This document shows, one piece after another, positions 1 through 11,099 of a stretch of DNA of 34,589 nucleotides (position 1 is the first letter of the stretch; each line of letters begins with the position of its first letter). This DNA comes from Irineochytrium annulatum (Eukaryota > Chytridiomycota > Chytridiomycetes > Chytridiales > Chytridiaceae). Location of the stretch: contig JADGJL010000181.1 in assembly GCA_027600665.1 (NCBI GenBank), positions 1 through 34,589 of the forward strand, read 5' to 3'. The notes under the pieces are model-generated. The model had not been told where the DNA came from. It saw nothing but the letters and a program-made list of their open reading frames with translations, and did not search any database. A program made the translations under genes and the position numbers.

Positions 1-998
1 GGGTGGGGGCAGGCGTAACGGCTTCGGGGCAGTCGCGAATAACGCTAACTTCGTGCCAGTTGATAGCAGTCGACCCTTGATGTTTCAGAAGGCGTCGTCG
101 AGTGGGAGTGGAAATCCTTTCATCAAATGACTGATACATAAAATGCACAGAGCTTCATCTACCCATATTGAGATATATTTGCACACACGTTTAACCTCCA
201 TAGGAGCGTAGAGAGCGTGGAAAATAACAGCGCGCCTTCAGAGGGGGTTTCTCCTTAGCAAAGGCGTGCAAGCTCAGAGATCAAGTACTGTCCGAATCGA
301 TTAAGGACAGTATGATGCCTTCACAGCGCGTCACAACGCCGGATGGCACTGGCCGCGGCGTAGTTACGCATGGGTTGTCTACGGCGATCCTGTAAACCTG
401 TAAATCTTCAAGATCAGCAGATTGACTCGACACCAGCGTAAACCCTTCCAACTTCTGCAGGCCGCTGCTTCCTAATAAGGACTCCCCCTCGACTCGGCCC
501 GGCACCGCCGCTATGATCAAATGCAATTCAAACTCGACGTTTTGGGTGGGGAAGGTACATCATGTGCGATGAAAGAATGGCGCCCTCTCAGAGCGCTTCG
601 ACCATAGCGCTAATGAGCGTGTGGGGGAGGATATCGCGGAGCTGCTAAGTTGTTACCTCGGTTAACCGGGGAGCAGCATATTCCCAAGACACGCCTGCAG
701 CAGACGCAGCACCCGCAGCAGCAGGTGCTCCAGCTGAGGCCCACGGCCATGGAAGCGAGGAAGGAGGTGCCTGAACCTTATGGTTTACCCTATCACCTTG
801 CCCAACATCTCCACCTAGTTCTAACCCGATCGACGTCGGTACCCCGACATTAAAGGCATGCCTACGAAGTCAGCGGTATAAGATACATCGTTGCAGTTTG
901 GTCAAAATATAGAAGCGGCAGGTGAAGGAAGGAGCGCATGACCATGCAAGGATAGGTATAATTTAGTAAAGAATAGAATCCAGCGCAAGTGACCCTAA
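1..998. other. Left-edge region, no well-supported gene
   Basis: I can support no complete gene here. One minus-strand reading frame (about 281-555) has a protein-like composition and is listed separately. The plus-strand frame around 650-853 is Gln/Pro-rich and has no recognisable motif. The stretch also covers the 3' flank of the minus-strand aspartic protease that begins at 999. Confidence 0.5.
281..526 (-). CDS. Possible terminal exon of an unknown gene
   Basis: The frame is open for 81 codons and stays open upstream to about position 555, reading FELHLIIAAVPGRVEGES before the next stop. Its composition looks like a real protein: balanced hydrophobics and acids, with no low complexity. 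It ends in DSDST and a TGA stop. I do not recognise a family, and I could not identify a convincing splice acceptor upstream, so the gene may be a remnant or a chance ORF. It lies on the same strand as the aspartic protease but about 470 bp beyond that gene's stop, so it would be a separate gene. Confidence 0.2.
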   Translation of the reverse strand: MHLIIAAVPGRVEGESLLGSSGLQKLEGFTLVSSQSADLEDLQVYRIAVDNPCVTTPRPVPSGVVTRCEGIILSLIDSDST

Positions 999-2672
999 TT
1001 AGCAAAAAAGGCTTGCAAACGCTAGCACGCCGACGATCGCCATTACACCACCTCTCCCCACTCCACGCTCGCCACCACTCCTTGACCCACGCCCACCTCC
1101 TCCGCCTATAGTCGGCTGATTCTCTGTGAACGTCGCGTTTGCCACCAATGCCAGTCCCACTTTTCCCCTCAAATCATACACGCTGTACCACCTGTTCCAT
1201 AGATAGGGTTAGGAAGGAAGCTACAAGACAATCATTATAACACTCCCCTTCGCAGAAAAACGTCACCAAGAATCCAGACGTTCGTCCGTGGGACTACGTC
1301 CCCTGGCAGCTCCATAAATCCAAGAAAGCAAGACTCGCCGTCACTAAGCACGTAATCCTGCCACGGCAGAGCAAACGTCGACCCGCCAAAACCGAACACC
1401 ACGTCCGGCGCTTGAAGGGCCTGTTTGCACGGTAGAGTGAAGATGCCGGATTGACCGGACCCGGATTGTTGGACCTGCGAGAGGGAAAGACCGGAGCTCT
1501 GCAGCGCCCTGAGCGTGCCCTCGAAGGTGGCGGTGTCGAGGCCGACGAGCGTGGTGCCCGTATCTAAAATCGCGAAGCTACCACCCGACACCGAGGAGGG
1601 GACCGCCGGCCGGCCGTTCCCGACTGTCACATTCTGCGCGGCCACTGCCCAAAAGTAAGATGAGCGAATGGCCGGCATCGGCTCGACCGGCATGGTAGTG
1701 ATTTGTCCCTAATCGTTATAAGTACATTAGAAAATTGAACTCGATCTACCTGATAGTGCTGGTTATCGGCAAACCCCAACGTGATCTCTCCACCGTTCCC
1801 ATAGTAAGTCATTGAGTCAGCCGAGCCGTTTAACCAAACCGCGAATATCGGCTCTTGAAGCTGCGATGCCATATTGGACACGGCTGTCTCGTTGCCACCG
1901 CCGGGGCCTATTCCACCATCGTACGCGAGGCCCATTAGCCCATCATAGTCGCCGCTCATTTGAGACGCGATGACGGAGTCCTCTTGCGTGACGGCCAAGA
2001 ACACTTGATTTGGGACGGAAATCCCACCCATAGTCAGTGTGTCGCGCACGCGGCGGCCCGCGACGGATCCGGAGCCGTAGACGATCGACTCTGTGGCGGT
2101 GGTGGTATTCGGGGTGAAGGTGGAGGATTGGGCGCCGTTATACACATTGGAATTGTTGCAAGTAGAGCAGTCGCTTGAGGCCAACCAGAGAAGGGAGGAC
2201 CCCGTGTCAACCGTCACCTGAAACTGTATAGGCCATGAGCTTGTGTGTGCACGTAAGAAGCAACAACATCATTCATACCTTCTGCGGCGGAGTGCCCAAC
2301 GTGATGTTGGCAAAGTAGGCGGCATCGGCCTCGTCCGTTAGGCCAACAGGCGATGCGGTAGCCCTCCGTTTCCGGCCCGAGGAGTCCAAGGGAGCGTACT
2401 TTCGCCTAATGCATGTGAAAGGACGCTGCATCAGACATCAAGCGGCTTCACAAAGAGAGATATTTATTTACCGAAGAGCGCTGGCTTGCTTAATGAGCGT
2501 CTGCTGGAGGGAGTGGTCCGATGGCAAAGTCTTGGCAATCGTGAACCTGTTAATGCTGCAATGCGAATTAGGATCGCAATACCATGCCATGAAGGACCAA
2601 CTTCTCCGCTAAGGTGGGGAGTGAGACAGTGGCCAGAGTGGCCGTGACCAGGACGACGGCGAACGGCAACAT
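999..2672 (-). CDS. Secreted, GPI-type aspartic protease (pepsin family A1)
   Basis: This is a pepsin-like aspartyl endoprotease of the secretory pathway or cell surface. The first exon (2602-2672) encodes MLPFAVVLVTATLATVSLPT, a signal peptide. The next exon (2472-2546) carries a propeptide. Exon 2279-2405 contains the basic maturation site GRKRR and the start of the mature domain (AYFANITLGTPPQK). Exon 1750-2223 has the first catalytic motif VDTGSS and the flap motif VYGSGS. Exon 1244-1708 has the second catalytic motif ILDTGTT and the C-terminal ILGDVFLR. The last exon (about 999-1191) gives WYSVYDLRGKVGLAL, a Gly/Arg/Ser-rich linker and a hydrophobic end, as in GPI-anchored yapsin-like proteases. 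Introns 2547-2601, 2406-2471, 2224-2278 and 1709-1749 are phase-consistent. The first donor, GTTGGT, is weak. The last junction (about 1192-1243) is one base out of phase with any ordinary GT..AG pair I could find. The family call is secure; the last splice site and the GPI site are inferred. Confidence 0.9.
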
Positions 2673-3243
2673 CGCGGCCGGGGGTCCTTGAGCGAAGAGT
2701 GGAGGAATGGGGGGTGCCAATTCACAACTTCCAAAATGTGAGCAAAATATGCGGGGAGGTGCTTAAGCCAGTGTTCACTTGACACTGGATGAGGTCCTAT
2801 GAAAGATTCGCGCTCGCGCCGAATAAGGACTGGAGGATGTTTTATGGCCAACTCTACTCTTGCCTCCAAATCCACATAGCGTGTTTACCAAAATTATACA
2901 GCACGCAGATGCTAGCAACTCTACCTGGTTGAGGGTTTGATCTCTTAACCGAATAGTGTCTAGCTCAGATATCGCCCACGCAACGTCTCCAGATTTCACC
3001 GTGCCTGTCCTCCTTCCTGACATTCTCGCTAAAAAATCTTCAATTGATCGCTACCTCTGTTACTGCACCGCCCAGACAGTAGCAGCTCGTCGCGCGAAAC
3101 AGGGGCGATGGCCGAATCGAGAGTCATTGCATAGAGTGCGTCTGTGCGTCGATCGCCAAACAAATAATTGGTCGTGATTGACAGCCCGCCTTGCCTCGCG
3201 CCTCCATACTCCGTCGCCGCCCGCCTACGAGGAACAGCCAGGC
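2673..3243. promoter_or_regulatory. Divergent intergenic region, protease / G-gamma
   Basis: This is the shared upstream region of the minus-strand aspartic protease and the plus-strand G-gamma gene, about 570 bp. Short ORFs exist on both strands (for example about 2956-3177 plus) but show no family signal. I see no convincing TATA box or repeat. Its role as a bidirectional promoter is inferred only from the head-to-head arrangement. Confidence 0.4.
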
Positions 3244-3666
3244 ATGTCGGAGCTCAAGTACCAGGTCAGGACTATCGACGCTGGGCGGTTGCTTACAATT
3301 GTTCTTTCGATGTGCAGAAACTGCTCCAGTTCAACGAGCGGCTGAAGCAGGAGGATGAGCTGCCCCGGATCAAGGTCTCGGAGGCCAGCAAAGCGTGAGT
3401 GCTGCAGCCTACTTTTGCTGTCATACCTGGGGGACGACCTGGGGTCAGATCTTGAGCGTATGCTCACCCATGTTATTTTTTCTGTTCTCCTTTCAGCATG
3501 CTCACGTTCGTGACGTCGACACCCGATCCCTTAACCCAACCCACGCGGCCCGAATTTGTTGCTGAGAATCAGTTCACGAAGAAGCAAAAGTACGTCCTTT
3601 GTGTTGTGATGAAGTCTGTTGTGTCTGACTTATATACCTGACAGGTCCGGTTGCACAATACTATAG
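3244..3666 (+). CDS. STE18: Heterotrimeric G protein gamma subunit
   Basis: This small protein pairs with G-beta at the plasma membrane and acts in pheromone or nutrient signalling in fungi. The gene is split into four exons: 3244-3264, 3318-3394, 3497-3589 and 3645-3666. Introns are 3265-3317, 3395-3496 and 3590-3644. The exons total 213 bases, which is 70 codons plus the TAG stop, with consistent phases. The N-terminal half is helical and charged (KLLQFNERLKQEDELPRIKV), as in the coiled coil that binds G-beta. The middle has the fungal-type Ser/Thr/Pro segment (TFVTSTPDPLTQPTRPEFV). The C-terminus is KKQKSGCTIL, a polybasic stretch plus a CaaX box. Leucine in the X position predicts geranylgeranylation, an inference from CaaX rules. 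Length and layout match fungal G-gamma proteins (Ste18/GNG-1 type). The gene lies 258 bp upstream of NUP192 on the same strand. Confidence 0.88.
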
Positions 3667-3924
3667 ATGGCGCATTGTCTTCACCGCCTTTCACGATATA
3701 CATTTTCTATTTCTTTTGGATGTCACGTCATACGAGTTGTACCATTTTCACATTTGTCTCTTAAGCTCTGTGGGAAACGATCATTCGGCGAGAGTATTAC
3801 TACCCGTATTATCTCACTTCCAATACATTGAGTCACAGCTGCCTTACTCATGATCTACTGATAATTAGACGCACGGAAGGATTAAGACCGCGGGCAGTAC
3901 GAACACATCCATCGGACATCAACG

Positions 3925-6900
3925 ATGTCCAGCGAGCAAGTGCAGGCGCTCATCGCCGCCGCATATCGCAAGCCAGAACCCCAGACCCTAAAGGAACTAC
4001 AGTTTAAGCTGTCTAACCTGCGGAGGTCCTTCCACAAGCTCTTCGAGGTCGAGCCGAAAAACGAAGCGCGTAGAAAAGAACTCAACCAAGGTGAGAACCG
4101 CGTTTATTTTTCACAGCTAACACTTTTAGGACTTGTTACCATTGACGGGCGGAGAGATCACGTCGCAAATGCAGAGTTCACCAGCATGGTTAAGCAGGTT
4201 TCAGACCTTCTCAATGTCAGCGAGGACACCGCCATAGTGCTGATGATGGAAGCGACGCATGGCGTCACGTCCTATGGCACGATAGTCGACACGGCTGTCA
4301 TGTACTATCACCGCGAGAGGCTTATGGTGCTGGACTGCGTCGAGTTAGTTATTCAAGGCGCCAACGACAACAATGTGCCAAAGGAGTCCCGCAATATCTT
4401 TGCTCACTTTGAGAACGAGCTTTTCGGCGCCGACAAGAACGGAAGGGAGCAATCTTGGGCGGAAAAGTTGATCGGAATGACTCGAGAATTAAAAAACGCT
4501 ATAACGGCGATTAAGGACGATCAGCAAGTGCCAGGGCATTTGACTGGCAGCAAATTGAAGACTCTGGGAATTCCCGACGGCCCCATCACCCTACACCTCG
4601 AATTTCTGCAGAAATGTCGAATTGCGATGGCCTCATTGTACTTCTTCATATCGACTTACATTCAATTGACGCCAACCGAAGTTTTAACGCTGGTCAACTA
4701 TCACAAGGATGCAGACGTGGCAGACCCGGTATCAACATACTTGTTGATGTCTTTACTGTCGGCGATGGGTTCTTCCGACAGCAGAAGCAGTCGAGATGTT
4801 CCCAATCACGTGGCCTATTTGACAAAGCTTGGCGCCGCTATTTGGGGACCAAATGCAAGATTTCCTAGTGTCGCTCTTCAAGAAACAATCGGACTCCAGT
4901 TTGCGCTGCATGTCAAGCGCTTCCGCTCTGTCCACCCGTCTGCTGAGCAGGAGATCGGCCTTGTTGAATCGCTAGACTCGCGTGTCGAAAAGGGCTTGAG
5001 GGCGTCTCCATTTTTGTTCTTATTGGAAACTCCTATCTTTAGAATGCAGTCAAATGACTACCAGAACAACGGGATTGCTGATTTCAATGACTTTGATGGC
5101 TGGCAGGACCATGCGTATCGGATTATAGAGGAAATGCTGATACATTTTTTAAAGCACATGGGCCGTTTAGTTCGAACGTTAAAGAACAGCGCTGAGGATG
5201 CCGAATCCTCCCGTCGGGAAGGCTCCCAGGTCTCAAGTCACGCGTCGTGTTTCGAACATCTCTTGAGTCTACTCAGCGTGCTATACCGAGATCGACCAAA
5301 TCAGAGCTTGGTATTTTGGACAGATCCGGAGCTTACAAAGTTCCTCCGGTTTATGATGGATCTGAAAAGCAACGAGCTCCTGCGCGCTTTCTTCGAGCTG
5401 TTGGCGTCGTTGGGCACGGGAGAGCAATGTGCTCAGAAGGCCTTGGAATTCATGAGCACGGACAAAAATCGGCTGTCGTGGGAGCAAGCGTTTCGCTCTC
5501 TCGACCTTGCGGCGAAGAACCTTGGTCAAAGGCCTGACAGTGAGATGCACCCCGAAGAAGTCGCCCTTCAGAGGGCGTTTTTGCATTTGCTTCGGGAAGT
5601 CGTGAAGTCGTCATCTGTTGCGCGGATGACTCTGTACATGAACACGAAGCTGCAGGCGATCAATACTCTGTTTAGCCTATTGAACCGGCGAATTCCTGTC
5701 GAGCTAAAGGCGTCGCTGTTCGAAAGTATAGCTGCCTTTTGCATTCCAACTGACCGCGCGACCACCACGGAAATCGTACCTCACGTATGGCGACAACTCG
5801 ACATGTCGGAGGTAGTACCGAGATCTGGTATCCTTGGTGCTCATCAGTATGGGAATGCTCCGTCCGGTTCCCGCAGCGAGGGAATTCGGTTCGATATGAA
5901 CCAGATCGAATGTCAGAATCAGACCTACCCCGAAACTCTCGCATTTATCACGCTCCTGAATGTGCTCTTGCGTGCAACGCCGATGCCGGCCTCAGAAGAT
6001 GATGCAGTTCCGGGTGATTACAAGTCGATAACTCACTACGTTGAGTTTGTCGTCGAGGACGTTTTTTTGAAAATCCATAACCGCGTTTTTGCTTCGACCG
6101 AGGAAAGATGGAGGATGATCGAGTTGTGTCTTCTCATATTCGATCAGTGTTTGAAGAGCTTCAGGGCGTATATAGCATCTCTAAATACACCGGCCGAGGG
6201 CGATTTGGCCTCCGAAAGCGCTAGAATTGATTTCTCCTCGCACCCAGCTTTTCATATTATGTGCCGCGTCCTCTCGGGCTCTTCTCTGATGAAAAGGCTC
6301 TTCGATATCTTAACCAACGGCGTCGAGGCCCTAAACACCTTTGGAAAACGATGCCCTCCCTTCGGAATGTCTATTTGCTTGGCTTTGCGCATCGTGCTTT
6401 GCGTTCTGGAGTATCAGACGATTTTTTTGGACGTGATTGCGCAGAGTGAAAATTCCCGAGTGACTGCATCGATGACGGGGCTGGATAACCTGCTAGCTTA
6501 CCACCATAAAGTCACCATCCACATCGTAATGTACGTCAACAGCCACATAAACGACGAAATCTGTCTGCTGGCCGTGCGGATTTTGATTATCCTTTCGGAT
6601 TCACCGGTATTTAACTCGATCGACACAGCCCTGAAGCCGAACGGGAGATTTAATAGGCTCGTCAACCTATTGCATTTTAGTGAAGAAAGCAATCAGATCA
6701 TATCCGGAGTCGTTCAACGTTTGGACGTTGATGAGCCTGAAGCCGCCGGGGATGCTTCCCGGTCTTCTGATGGCCATCCGTCGTGGGACGATTTGGATTT
6801 GTCCCTCTTGCTTCAAGAGCGGCGTGGAAGCGTTGCACCTGATGTCCCTGGACTCGCGAACGACATTCGGTTGGAGATTCTGAACCTGCTGAATGCTAAC

Positions 6901-9900
6901 GTCGCCGATAATCGTCCCTTCCCGACGGTCGCGCACTATTTATTGGGGTATACGATGGAACAATCGAATCGAGACGTTCAGATTGTGTATCCCGACTCTC
7001 GAAACGGTCTTGAATACTGCCTACATGCGATTGTTCGGCTGTTGCGGGTGTCGAACGTGAGCTCATCGCTGTCAATGGAAATTAGAAGTGAGACGGACAT
7101 AGGGCGGCCGTTGTATGCTACGCACCCAAAACTCGGCGAAAAGTGCTATCAACTCGTCTTCCTCATATGCGCTGCTCCGTCGACCTCGTCGGTAACAATG
7201 CGGTATTTGCGGACAAACGAAGACTTTGTGTACCAGCAGTTGCAGAATATGCCAGTAGATGGAGCTGTTGCAACTGCGCGTACGTCCACGTTTCGCGAAC
7301 ACGACGATTTGGCAAGCCGAACGGCGCAGCTCCATCAGCGAGCATGGCTTATGAAACTTATTGCGATGGAGCTTCACATCACGACACTGGGGGGTCAACG
7401 GTCGCAAGCTCAACGGCTTCTTGACTTGCTGTATATCAATTCAACGACAGAAGGCGGCTCGAACTTTGATCAACCTCTTCCGAAGATGCTGGAGATTCTG
7501 AACTCGATCGATTTCAGTAAAGGCGGGGACGTGAACATTGAGCTCCACAGCTTCCGAGATGTCGATTTGAATGCGTGTGTCGGGAGAGACGAATACGGAA
7601 TGCTAGTCTACGATGTCAGGGCCGCCCATAGCCTTCTCATTATGCGGCAACGGCATCTTGAGAAAAGCGGAGCGTTGTCCTCTATTCACGAGCGCAATCG
7701 TTTGAAAGAAGAAATTGGGAAAGTTTTAAAGGGCCTTGTTGATCTTAACGCTTTTGTGGAGAGCTTAGGCGCCCGCCTTCATTGTGTGGAGGGGTGGTCG
7801 CAAATTTTGCAAGTTACTATGGGCGAGGGGTTTGATTTGCTACCATCTGATTCAAGAGAGCGGAGAGTGCATGAGCTTTTGCAAACGATTTTCCCTAAAC
7901 TCAGCCCTCCGGATGGGAATGCCGCCAACGACATGGTGGAGGCGTTATCGCAAGTCGTCCTTGCACTTCTATGGCGTCTACGAGAAGACCGAACGTATCA
8001 AATTATCATTCAAACGGCTCTGACCGAGTCGAACATGACCCGACAATCGCTTCGACTTCCTGTTGATTCGCTGCGACAAGTGTTGGGCGGCTTGCTTAAC
8101 GGAATTTTAAAGCCTGGGTCGACGAGCGCTCTTCGAGGCAATTATTACGCTGGTTTACTGCACTTCTGCTACTACTCGCAGCCGGACGAATTGGAGCAGG
8201 CGGAAAGCGTGTCGAAGCCGACGGAGCACAGGAAATGGCATCAGTCTGAAATGGACATCGACGATTACAGATCGACGTTGCTCACTAGCAATTTAAGCGT
8301 TATAAGTAATTACGGCGACCGATTCCTGGAGATGCTATGTCGCGATGCAGCCGACGGTTCTGGCTTGTGGAAAACGGTAGCTTTTTCCGTCTTGGAGGTT
8401 CTGTGCGCGTTATCAAGTCATGAAAACCCAAGCCGTGTCATCAACTTCATGGTGAAGAGGAACTTCCTCAGCGACTTCGTCCGTGTCCTCGCCCAAAGGG
8501 AAGATCCGGGGTTGCAAATGATAATGCGAGTTGAACCAAGTGAGTTTGATTTAATGCATAGAGTTAGTAATTAACGTGCTCGCAGCTGCCGAAAGTCTGC
8601 AAACTCTCTTCATCTACCAAGCCAAAATGAACCTTCTCTTGCGAATCGCCCAACAAGGAGAAGGCGTCGAGAAATTGCTTGAAAGTGGGTTAATCGAAGT
8701 CCTGGCGGACTGTAAATTCATCGATCAACGCCCGGAGATAGAGTCCGATTACACAGGTGAGAGCGATATTTTGCCATCGAATTCGGATCTCAAACTTTTC
8801 TTCAGAATCGGACTCTTTTACGCCGCAATCGATGGAGACCTACCACTACATCGTTACCCCCGTCCTAGATCTACTCCTGACGATCGTAAGCCACTTAGGT
8901 CGAGATCACAAGTCGGTTGTCACACGCGTACGTTCTCTGTCGCTTGCTGTGTGCTACTTCTACTTAAATTTTCACGCTTAGATTTCCGCGTTCGTTCAAC
9001 GCCACAAGGAAGCCCTAAAGGCAATTCTGAAGAACAAGTCAAATGCCACGAAAGAAAGCAACGCGGAGCTGGCTCTTGCGGTGTCATTGTTATCCTTTTT
9101 GGCGAGTAATAGGGGTTTAATGGAGCATGAGGTTCGCAGGACGACCTTTTACTTAGTTGCTAATATTGCTTTTATAGCTTGCCGGCCCTGGGCATTCGTC
9201 GTTCCATAGTATACTACTGTCGTTAACCGCGCGGTATGTTCCCTTGCTATCAACTATACCCGATGATAAAGATACCAATGATTGTAAGTTCCGTTTATTT
9301 GTTCTTCTCTTCGTGGAAGGGGGTGTGTGATCAGACTGCTAATTTGTTGTAACGAAGACGAGGATCGTAAACACGTGTTTGAAATGTGTAGGAGTTTGCT
9401 GTCATATTGCGAACATGTCACGAGTCCAGACTATTGTAAGTGACCTGTTAATTAGTGGAGCCTAACCTTTAAAAAGCAAATTCTTCTAATCGCTTGAATC
9501 TTCACTTGATATTTTCCAACCGGAGATCAGAGATGATAGCACGGAGGTCTGACCACGGTAAGTTGTTTAACAGCGGCCTTGTCTGATTGCGACAATTGTA
9601 GACACACCGAGGCTACCGTTCTCCATTATGACGAAATATCTACAAGCCGCCATTAGTCTTCTCTTCCAAGCGATCGATGAGCAAAAGAATTTGCGGCTGA
9701 AATTGGCCGATGTGCACCGTCTTCCAGTGGATGAAATCAATGCTGTAAGACCTTTGCCTTGAATATTAAGCTTGCTAACCGCCTTTTTCTGCCAGATTGT
9801 GCGAAGAACCGACGCTAAATTCATAAACGACTTGACAGCGTCGCAACGGCAGCAGCTGGGAGCGCGGGAACTAAAGCGCATGTTAAAGCGCAAGAATAGC

Positions 9901-10268
9901 GACATATTCTCATCGCTTTGTACGTCCTCCTGGCAGGGTTAGTCGCGTTTAATTGTTGCATTATAGACATTATCGATCACTGCTTGCTCCTAGCATGGAG
10001 ATTCTTTGAATACGGGCGTGAAGATCACACGGACCATTCTGGAGATGCACAACACTTTGCCGCTGATATGGAGAAGGACAAGCAGGAAGTGAAGGTGTTG
10101 ATTAACAAACTGACGAGCTTCGAAATGGTAAGAAGTCGCTATTAGCTCAGCATCTGACTGCTACAGACTTCGGATATGATACCAAACCACCAAGCGAGAA
10201 ACGCGTATCTCCACATGGTCTTAAGAAAGGTCAACGGAGCGATCGATCCGAACGACTTCATGCAGTAA
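3925..10268 (+). CDS. NUP192: Nucleoporin Nup192/Nup205, inner-ring scaffold
   Basis: This is the large alpha-solenoid of the nuclear pore inner ring, about 1,900 residues. The start is the ATG at 3925 (MSSEQVQALIAAAYRKPEP). The N-terminal part shows typical family text: LVTIDGRRDHVANAEFTSMV, then a region around LMMEATHGVTSYGTIVDTAV. The rest is a long run of helical repeats with no low complexity. One exon covers most of the protein (4130-8539). A 39 bp stop-free intron (4091-4129) interrupts the N-terminus, so the unspliced frame reads through it. The 3' part is broken into small exons: 8586-8756, 8806-8927, 8982 onward, about 9180-9283, about 9354-9436, about 9601-9744, and further exons up to 10268. 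The last exon encodes LRKVNGAIDPNDFMQ and a TAA stop. The exact splice pattern between 9130 and 10160 is approximate, and a possible mini-exon near 9530-9557 did not fit in frame. QCR6 converges on it, 116 bp away. Confidence 0.88.
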
Positions 10269-10384
10269 ACAGCAGAACAAGGGGGCGAACATAGAAGTAA
10301 ACATCAATATAAAGTTATTTATTCGCTCAACTCATGTTGAAAAACAACACGCAATGATATAAATGGGCACCCCGAGGAGAACGT

Positions 10385-10718
10385 CTACTTGAGGGTGGCG
10401 AAGATCTTCGGCGCTGCACAGTGACTCACGCACTCCTACCCAAACGAACAAGGATTAGAGCTTCACGTCGGCCGTTCAAGCAAGGAAGCAAGCGCTCTCC
10501 CACCATCAAGTCAAAAAACTCCTCCACGCACGTCTCGCCGGCAGCCTCGCCGCTGTTGACCCGTTCCTCGCACTTCGCCAGCGTGTCCTTGAGCGAATGG
10601 CAGTGGTGGCTCTCCGCGCACTCTGCAGCAATGGAATCAGTAAAGCCTAAGTCGTAAACGGGGATATCTGTAAGGATCGCGCACCTGCTTCAATCTCTTC
10701 CTTGCGGTCTTCGACCAT
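10385..10718 (-). CDS. QCR6: Cytochrome bc1 complex hinge protein, subunit 6
   Basis: This is the small intermembrane-space subunit of mitochondrial complex III that sits next to cytochrome c1. Three exons join in phase: 10685-10718, 10504-10622 and 10385-10435, encoding 67 residues. The pattern of conserved cysteines in the hinge family is fully visible: CAESHHC, LAKCEERV, ETCVEEFFDLM and SHCAAPK. The protein ends with KIFATLK, like the family's usual K-L-F-x-x-L-K end. The start is the only ATG in frame (MVEDRKEEIEA). The acidic N-terminal extension typical of many Qcr6 proteins is reduced here to a few acidic residues. An extra upstream exon cannot be excluded. It lies tail-to-tail with NUP192 and head-to-head with PUB1. 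Confidence 0.88.
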
Positions 10719-11099
10719 GGCGAATGCACTTCTACTTTTTCACAAGAGGCTTGTAATAGAGACAAAATGCTTCAGGGTCGATTCACCGCAACACATCAAA
10801 ACCAGGTTTTTGATCGTCCTTACTAGTCGACGCGGCGGCTGCTCATCTCGTGTGGTGTTCAACAACCTACAGGTCGCGTTTTGTCCTTCAAAGGAAATTT
10901 CGGATGTGAATAACGGGCTAAGGTCTTCCACACTGATGGCGGCGCCCGAATAGGGTCCCCCAGCCAGTGTGTACATTAATACAGATTGGTAGGAAGTAAA
11001 CACTACGCGTTCCGACGCGTCGGGTCACGCGTCGGTCTCCCACTCGGCTTTGACCTCGCGCTCGCTCAGTTTTCGGAGACTTTCAAGGTTGAGGACAAC
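10719..11099. promoter_or_regulatory. Divergent intergenic region, QCR6 / PUB1
   Basis: About 380 bp separate the start codons of QCR6 (-) and PUB1 (+). Open frames here (such as 10740-11003 minus) have no family signal. A palindromic stretch ACGCGT-TCCG-ACGCGT lies near 11005-11020, with two copies of ACGCGT, the MluI-box (MBF-type) core. Whether it is functional cannot be told from the sequence. Confidence 0.4.

Noticed and set aside
650..853. Gln/Pro-rich plus-strand frame
   Set aside because: CAGCAG-type low complexity only, with no signal peptide, splice context or motif.
7072..7424. Both-strand frames of about 100 codons within NUP192
   Set aside because: Shadows of the long NUP192 exon.
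9530..9557. Mini-exon in NUP192
   Set aside because: It has a GTAAGT-like donor, but no acceptor gives an open frame; skipping it keeps phase.
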